Shown here: piece by piece, positions 61,183 through 64,000 of the stretch
How the letters are laid out: each line of letters starts with the position of its first letter
How positions within the stretch are numbered: position 1 is the stretch's first letter
Notes under the pieces: generated by a model
The model's input: only the letters and a program-made list of their open reading frames with translations
Told to the model about the DNA's origin: nothing
Databases searched by the model: none
From: Dyella sp. RRB7
GTDB lineage: Bacteria; Pseudomonadota; Gammaproteobacteria; Xanthomonadales; Rhodanobacteraceae
DNA length: 64,000 nucleotides
Direction: 5' to 3'
Assembly (NCBI RefSeq): GCF_022761115.1
Contig: NZ_JAKWJS010000001.1
Span: forward strand, 62,001 to 126,000
Made by a program: the position numbers and the translations under genes

Positions 61183-62254
61183 GCGCCGCCCATTGGCTGT
61201 CGCTTTCGAAGAATTTGCCCAACCGTCTCGCCAGCATCCGCAGCAACGGATTGCGCAGGTAGATGGCGTGCCGGGTCAGGGTGAATTGTGCACCCAGATA
61301 GGCCTTGATCTGCGGATCGGTCCAGCCGGCCACGTAATGGGTAAGGCCGTGCTCGCGCGCCCACGCCAGATTGTGGAACCAGCTGGTGAAATAAAGGTTC
61401 TGCTCGCGTGCCTGCGGGTAGGCAAAGCCCACGTACTTGTCGATCAGCTTGCCATCCACCGCAAAGCACAGGTTCCAGCCGATCATGTCACCCTGATGAC
61501 GGTAGACGAACACCACGCCGCCATTGCCGGCATCACGCAGCACGGCGGCAAAGAAGCCGCGACTGAGCTTGTCGAAATGGATTTCGCTTTGCGCATACAC
61601 GTTCTCGTAGAGCGCGTAGTACGCATCCACCACTGCGTCATCGGCAAACGAGGCGTCGCCGCAACGCACCGATTCGACCGCCACCTCATCGCGCTTGCGC
61701 AGCTTGCGGCGGATGTCCTTGCGTCGGCCGGACGAGAGCCGCGCCAGGTAGTCGTCCTCGCTGGCAAAGTCGATCGGCACATAGGCCAGCGCCTGTCCTT
61801 CCAACAGCAGGAAGCCGGCCGCATCGCAGGCCTCGGCAAAGCGCTTGCACCATTCGCCCGTCGCCGCGTCGAACAGCGGCGAAGCCTGCGGGATGTCCTT
61901 GACGATCAACAGGCGTTGACCACGCCCCAACTGGTCGCGCAGCGCCGTCGCCAATGGTGCAGGCTCCGCGCCGCGCGGAAACAGCGCGTATTCCGACACG
62001 GTGGTGCCCACGAACGCGGTGCGCCAACGCAACAGGCGCCCCCACCAACGGTAGCCGGGAGCGTGCACGACCTTATCCCTCACCTCGGCGTCCGCCGTGG
62101 TCAGCAGATCGAAGGGCGCCACGAACGCCGGGGTGCCGGCAGCCTCCAGCACACGGAAATCGATGGGGGGATGCTCCGCGAACCGGGCGATCAGCGCATC
62201 CGGCTCAAGCTGGTTCAGGTACCGCACACCGCACTCCACTGGATACAAGTGCAT
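61169..62254 (-). CDS. FemAB/GNAT-like acyltransferase
   Basis: A 361-residue protein with a GNAT_6/FemAB-like C-terminal half: LSSGRRKDIRRKLRKRDEVAVESV, YALYENVYAQSEIHFDKLSRGFFAAVL, VFVYRHQGDMIGWNLCFAVDGK and LYFTSWFHNLAWAREHG. This resembles acyltransferases of the COG3146/peptidoglycan-bridge type. It is divergent from the ACP gene and overlaps the arginase-fold gene, which suggests joint expression. Confidence 0.8.
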   Translation of the reverse strand: MHLYPVECGVRYLNQLEPDALIARFAEHPPIDFRVLEAAGTPAFVAPFDLLTTADAEVRDKVVHAPGYRWWGRLLRWRTAFVGTTVSEYALFPRGAEPAPLATALRDQLGRGQRLLIVKDIPQASPLFDAATGEWCKRFAEACDAAGFLLLEGQALAYVPIDFASEDDYLARLSSGRRKDIRRKLRKRDEVAVESVRCGDASFADDAVVDAYYALYENVYAQSEIHFDKLSRGFFAAVLRDAGNGGVVFVYRHQGDMIGWNLCFAVDGKLIDKYVGFAYPQAREQNLYFTSWFHNLAWAREHGLTHYVAGWTDPQIKAYLGAQFTLTRHAIYLRNPLLRMLARRLGKFFESDSQWAAHEQA

Positions 62255-62447
62255 AGGATACGACCCCGCACGGTCCGCCGGTGCATCCTGAGTCGATAAG
62301 CTGGATGAAAGGCAGCCGGCGGACGATCGGGCGCACGCTCGGCAAGCGCCGGCATTCTGGACATTGCAACGATCGTTCGTCAGTCTTGCTCAAGGGCATC
62401 AGGTGGATGCCTGTCACTCCGGCGCCATGGCATCCAGGAAAGCAAAC

Positions 62448-62699
62448 ATGAGCACAGTGCAACAGGAAACCTTCGACATCATCGCCAAACAGGCCAAGAT
62501 CGAGCTCGATACGATCAAGCCGGAATCCACCTTGAAGGACCTGGGCATTGCCTCGCTGGATGCCATCGAAGTGATCTTCGACATCGAAGAGCACTTCAAC
62601 ATCAACCTCCCCAACGAGGACACCGACCTGGAAAACGGCACGGTGGGCCAGCTCGTCGAAGCCATCGAGCGCCAACTCGCCCAGAAGACCAGCGAATAA
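62448..62699 (+). CDS. Acyl carrier protein
   Basis: An 83-residue protein. DLGIASLDAIEVIFDIEEHF contains the phosphopantetheine serine (Ser36); the usual DSL is replaced by ASL. AGGAAA precedes the start. Not the housekeeping AcpP by sequence and context; it is immediately followed by a ketosynthase (3 bases), so it probably carries a dedicated acyl chain. Confidence 0.9.
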   Translation: MSTVQQETFDIIAKQAKIELDTIKPESTLKDLGIASLDAIEVIFDIEEHFNINLPNEDTDLENGTVGQLVEAIERQLAQKTSE

Positions 62700-62702
62700 G
62701 CC

Positions 62703-63917
62703 ATGCGTCGCATCGTCATCACCGGCATGGGCGCCATCTGCGCCCTGGGCCATGACGCGCCGTCCGTGTGGAAGGCGATGACCGAGGGCCGTTCCGGCAT
62801 CGGTCCGATCCATCACATCCAGCCCGGCCAGTTGCGCAATGGCGGCATCGCCGCCGAAATCACCGACTACGATCCGGCCAGCTTCTTCGATGAAGCGCGT
62901 CGCGCCTTGCTCGATCCGTTCAGCGAGTACGCGCTGATCGCGGCCAACGAGGCGATCCGCCAGTCCGGCATCAGCTTCGCCGGCGAGGCCGCTGCGCGCA
63001 CCGCGGTGGTGATCGGCACCGGCGCCGGCGGCGAAAACACCCGCGATGAGATGTACCAGCGCCTCTACGGCGAACACCAGGGTCGTTTCCACCCACTGGG
63101 CATCGTGCGCATGATGACGAATGCGCCCGCCAGCCAGGTGAGCATCGTGCATGGCATCACCGGTCCCGCCTTCGTGGTGGCCAGTGCCTGCGCCTCGTCC
63201 AACCATGCCTTTGCCCAGGCCGCCATGATGATCCGCTCGGGCATGGTCGACGCCGCCGTGGTGGGCGGCACCGAAGCCTGCATCACGCTGGGTACCTTGC
63301 GTGCATGGGAAGCCATGCGTGTGCTGGCCCCGGATACCTGCCGCCCCTTCAGCGCCGGTCGTCGAGGACTCGTACTCGGCGAAGGCGCCGGCATGTACGT
63401 GCTGGAAACGCTGGAGTCCGCCCAGGCACGCGGCGCTAACATCCTGTGCGAGCTGGCCGGCACCGGCATGAGTTCGGACGCAGGCGATATCGCCGCGCCC
63501 TCCGACATCGGCGCCGCCGCCGCCATGAACATGGCCTTGCGCGATGCCGGCATGTCCCCCGACGAGGTGGATTACATCAACGCCCACGGCACCGGCACCG
63601 TCGCCAATGACAGCACGGAGACGCGCGCGATCCATCGCGTGTTCGGCGCGCATGCGCGCGAGCTGGTGGTCACCTCGACCAAGCCCATGCATGGCCACGC
63701 CCTGGGCGCGGGCGGCGCACTGGAACTGGTAGCCGCCATCGGTGCGATCCGTGACGGCATCGTGCCGCCCACGCTCAACTACCTGGGCCCCGACCCGGCC
63801 TGCGACCTGGACTATGTGCCCAATGTGGCGCGCGAAATCAACGTGCATGCGGCCATCAGCAATTCGTTTGCGTTTGGCGGGCTCAATGCGGTGGTGGCGA
63901 TTCGGCGGGGGCCGTAG
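62703..63917 (+). CDS. Beta-ketoacyl-ACP synthase, FabF-like
   Basis: A 404-residue ketosynthase: Cys163 (VASACASSNHAFAQ), His295 (YINAHGTGTVANDSTET) and His332 (KPMHGHALGAGGA) make up the complete triad. It begins MRRIVITGMGAICALGHD. It pairs with the dedicated ACP, so it likely elongates or starts a specialised acyl chain. After it the window (63918-64000) shows no gene. Confidence 0.92.
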   Translation: MRRIVITGMGAICALGHDAPSVWKAMTEGRSGIGPIHHIQPGQLRNGGIAAEITDYDPASFFDEARRALLDPFSEYALIAANEAIRQSGISFAGEAAARTAVVIGTGAGGENTRDEMYQRLYGEHQGRFHPLGIVRMMTNAPASQVSIVHGITGPAFVVASACASSNHAFAQAAMMIRSGMVDAAVVGGTEACITLGTLRAWEAMRVLAPDTCRPFSAGRRGLVLGEGAGMYVLETLESAQARGANILCELAGTGMSSDAGDIAAPSDIGAAAAMNMALRDAGMSPDEVDYINAHGTGTVANDSTETRAIHRVFGAHARELVVTSTKPMHGHALGAGGALELVAAIGAIRDGIVPPTLNYLGPDPACDLDYVPNVAREINVHAAISNSFAFGGLNAVVAIRRGP

Positions 63918-64000
63918 GGTTTGCTCGCGCCGGGTGGCGATGGCTTCGCCAGGATGTTGTTTGGGCAGTGGCGCGATTCGATAGGCGGCGTTGGTTTTGG

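Overview
The window is about 64 kb of GC-rich gammaproteobacterial chromosome. Gene content fits the Xanthomonadales, most likely Rhodanobacteraceae (Dyella/Rhodanobacter/Luteibacter-like): an egtB-egtD ergothioneine pair, minCDE, Bpt leucyltransferase, PurT, a DesR/DesK-like two-component pair and Xanthomonadaceae-type intergenic repeats. The genus is inferred from gene content, not proven.

Layout. 1-13.7 kb is core genome: the 3' end of mfd, a VOC protein, a Ca2+/H+ antiporter, egtB-egtD, rlmKL, an AmpD-like amidase, tesB and bpt. 13.7-27.1 kb is an accessory island read mainly on the minus strand. A two-gene, Sec-targeted Rhs system with three fibronectin-III-like modules is followed by its own immunity candidate. 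Five displaced Rhs C-terminal tips follow, each with its own immunity candidate. All six tips start at the same short repeated junction. The array is interrupted by a XerC-like recombinase with a truncated partner gene, and the interrupted segment is bracketed by ~305-bp direct repeats that carry an orphan ParD-like antitoxin. 27.6-45 kb returns to core functions: an FMN glutamate-synthase-like protein, purT, a transglutaminase, an SPFH/RHH pair, a Sco1-PCuAC-CtaG copper/oxidase assembly group, a GldA/F/G-like ABC exporter and a two-component system. 45-56 kb holds GNAT-minCDE, an MFS pump, a fluoride-riboswitch-controlled crcB with DUF190, cfa, a TraB/GumN protein and parC. 56.5-64 kb is a mostly plus-strand set that may be a small uncharacterised acyl/amine pathway: hydrolase, two EamA/SMR-like proteins, a PLP aminotransferase, an arginase-fold protein, a GNAT, an ACP and a ketosynthase.

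How it works together. The most notable system is the Rhs island. Tips predicted to act in the periplasm (NlpC/P60-like and HExxH-bearing) are paired with exported immunity candidates. Glycine-rich or hydrophobic tips, possibly membrane-active, are paired with small membrane proteins. This looks like a reservoir of exchangeable toxin tips built up by recombination at the conserved YAYVGGNPLS-encoding junction. The toxin and immunity roles are inferred from architecture and have not been demonstrated.
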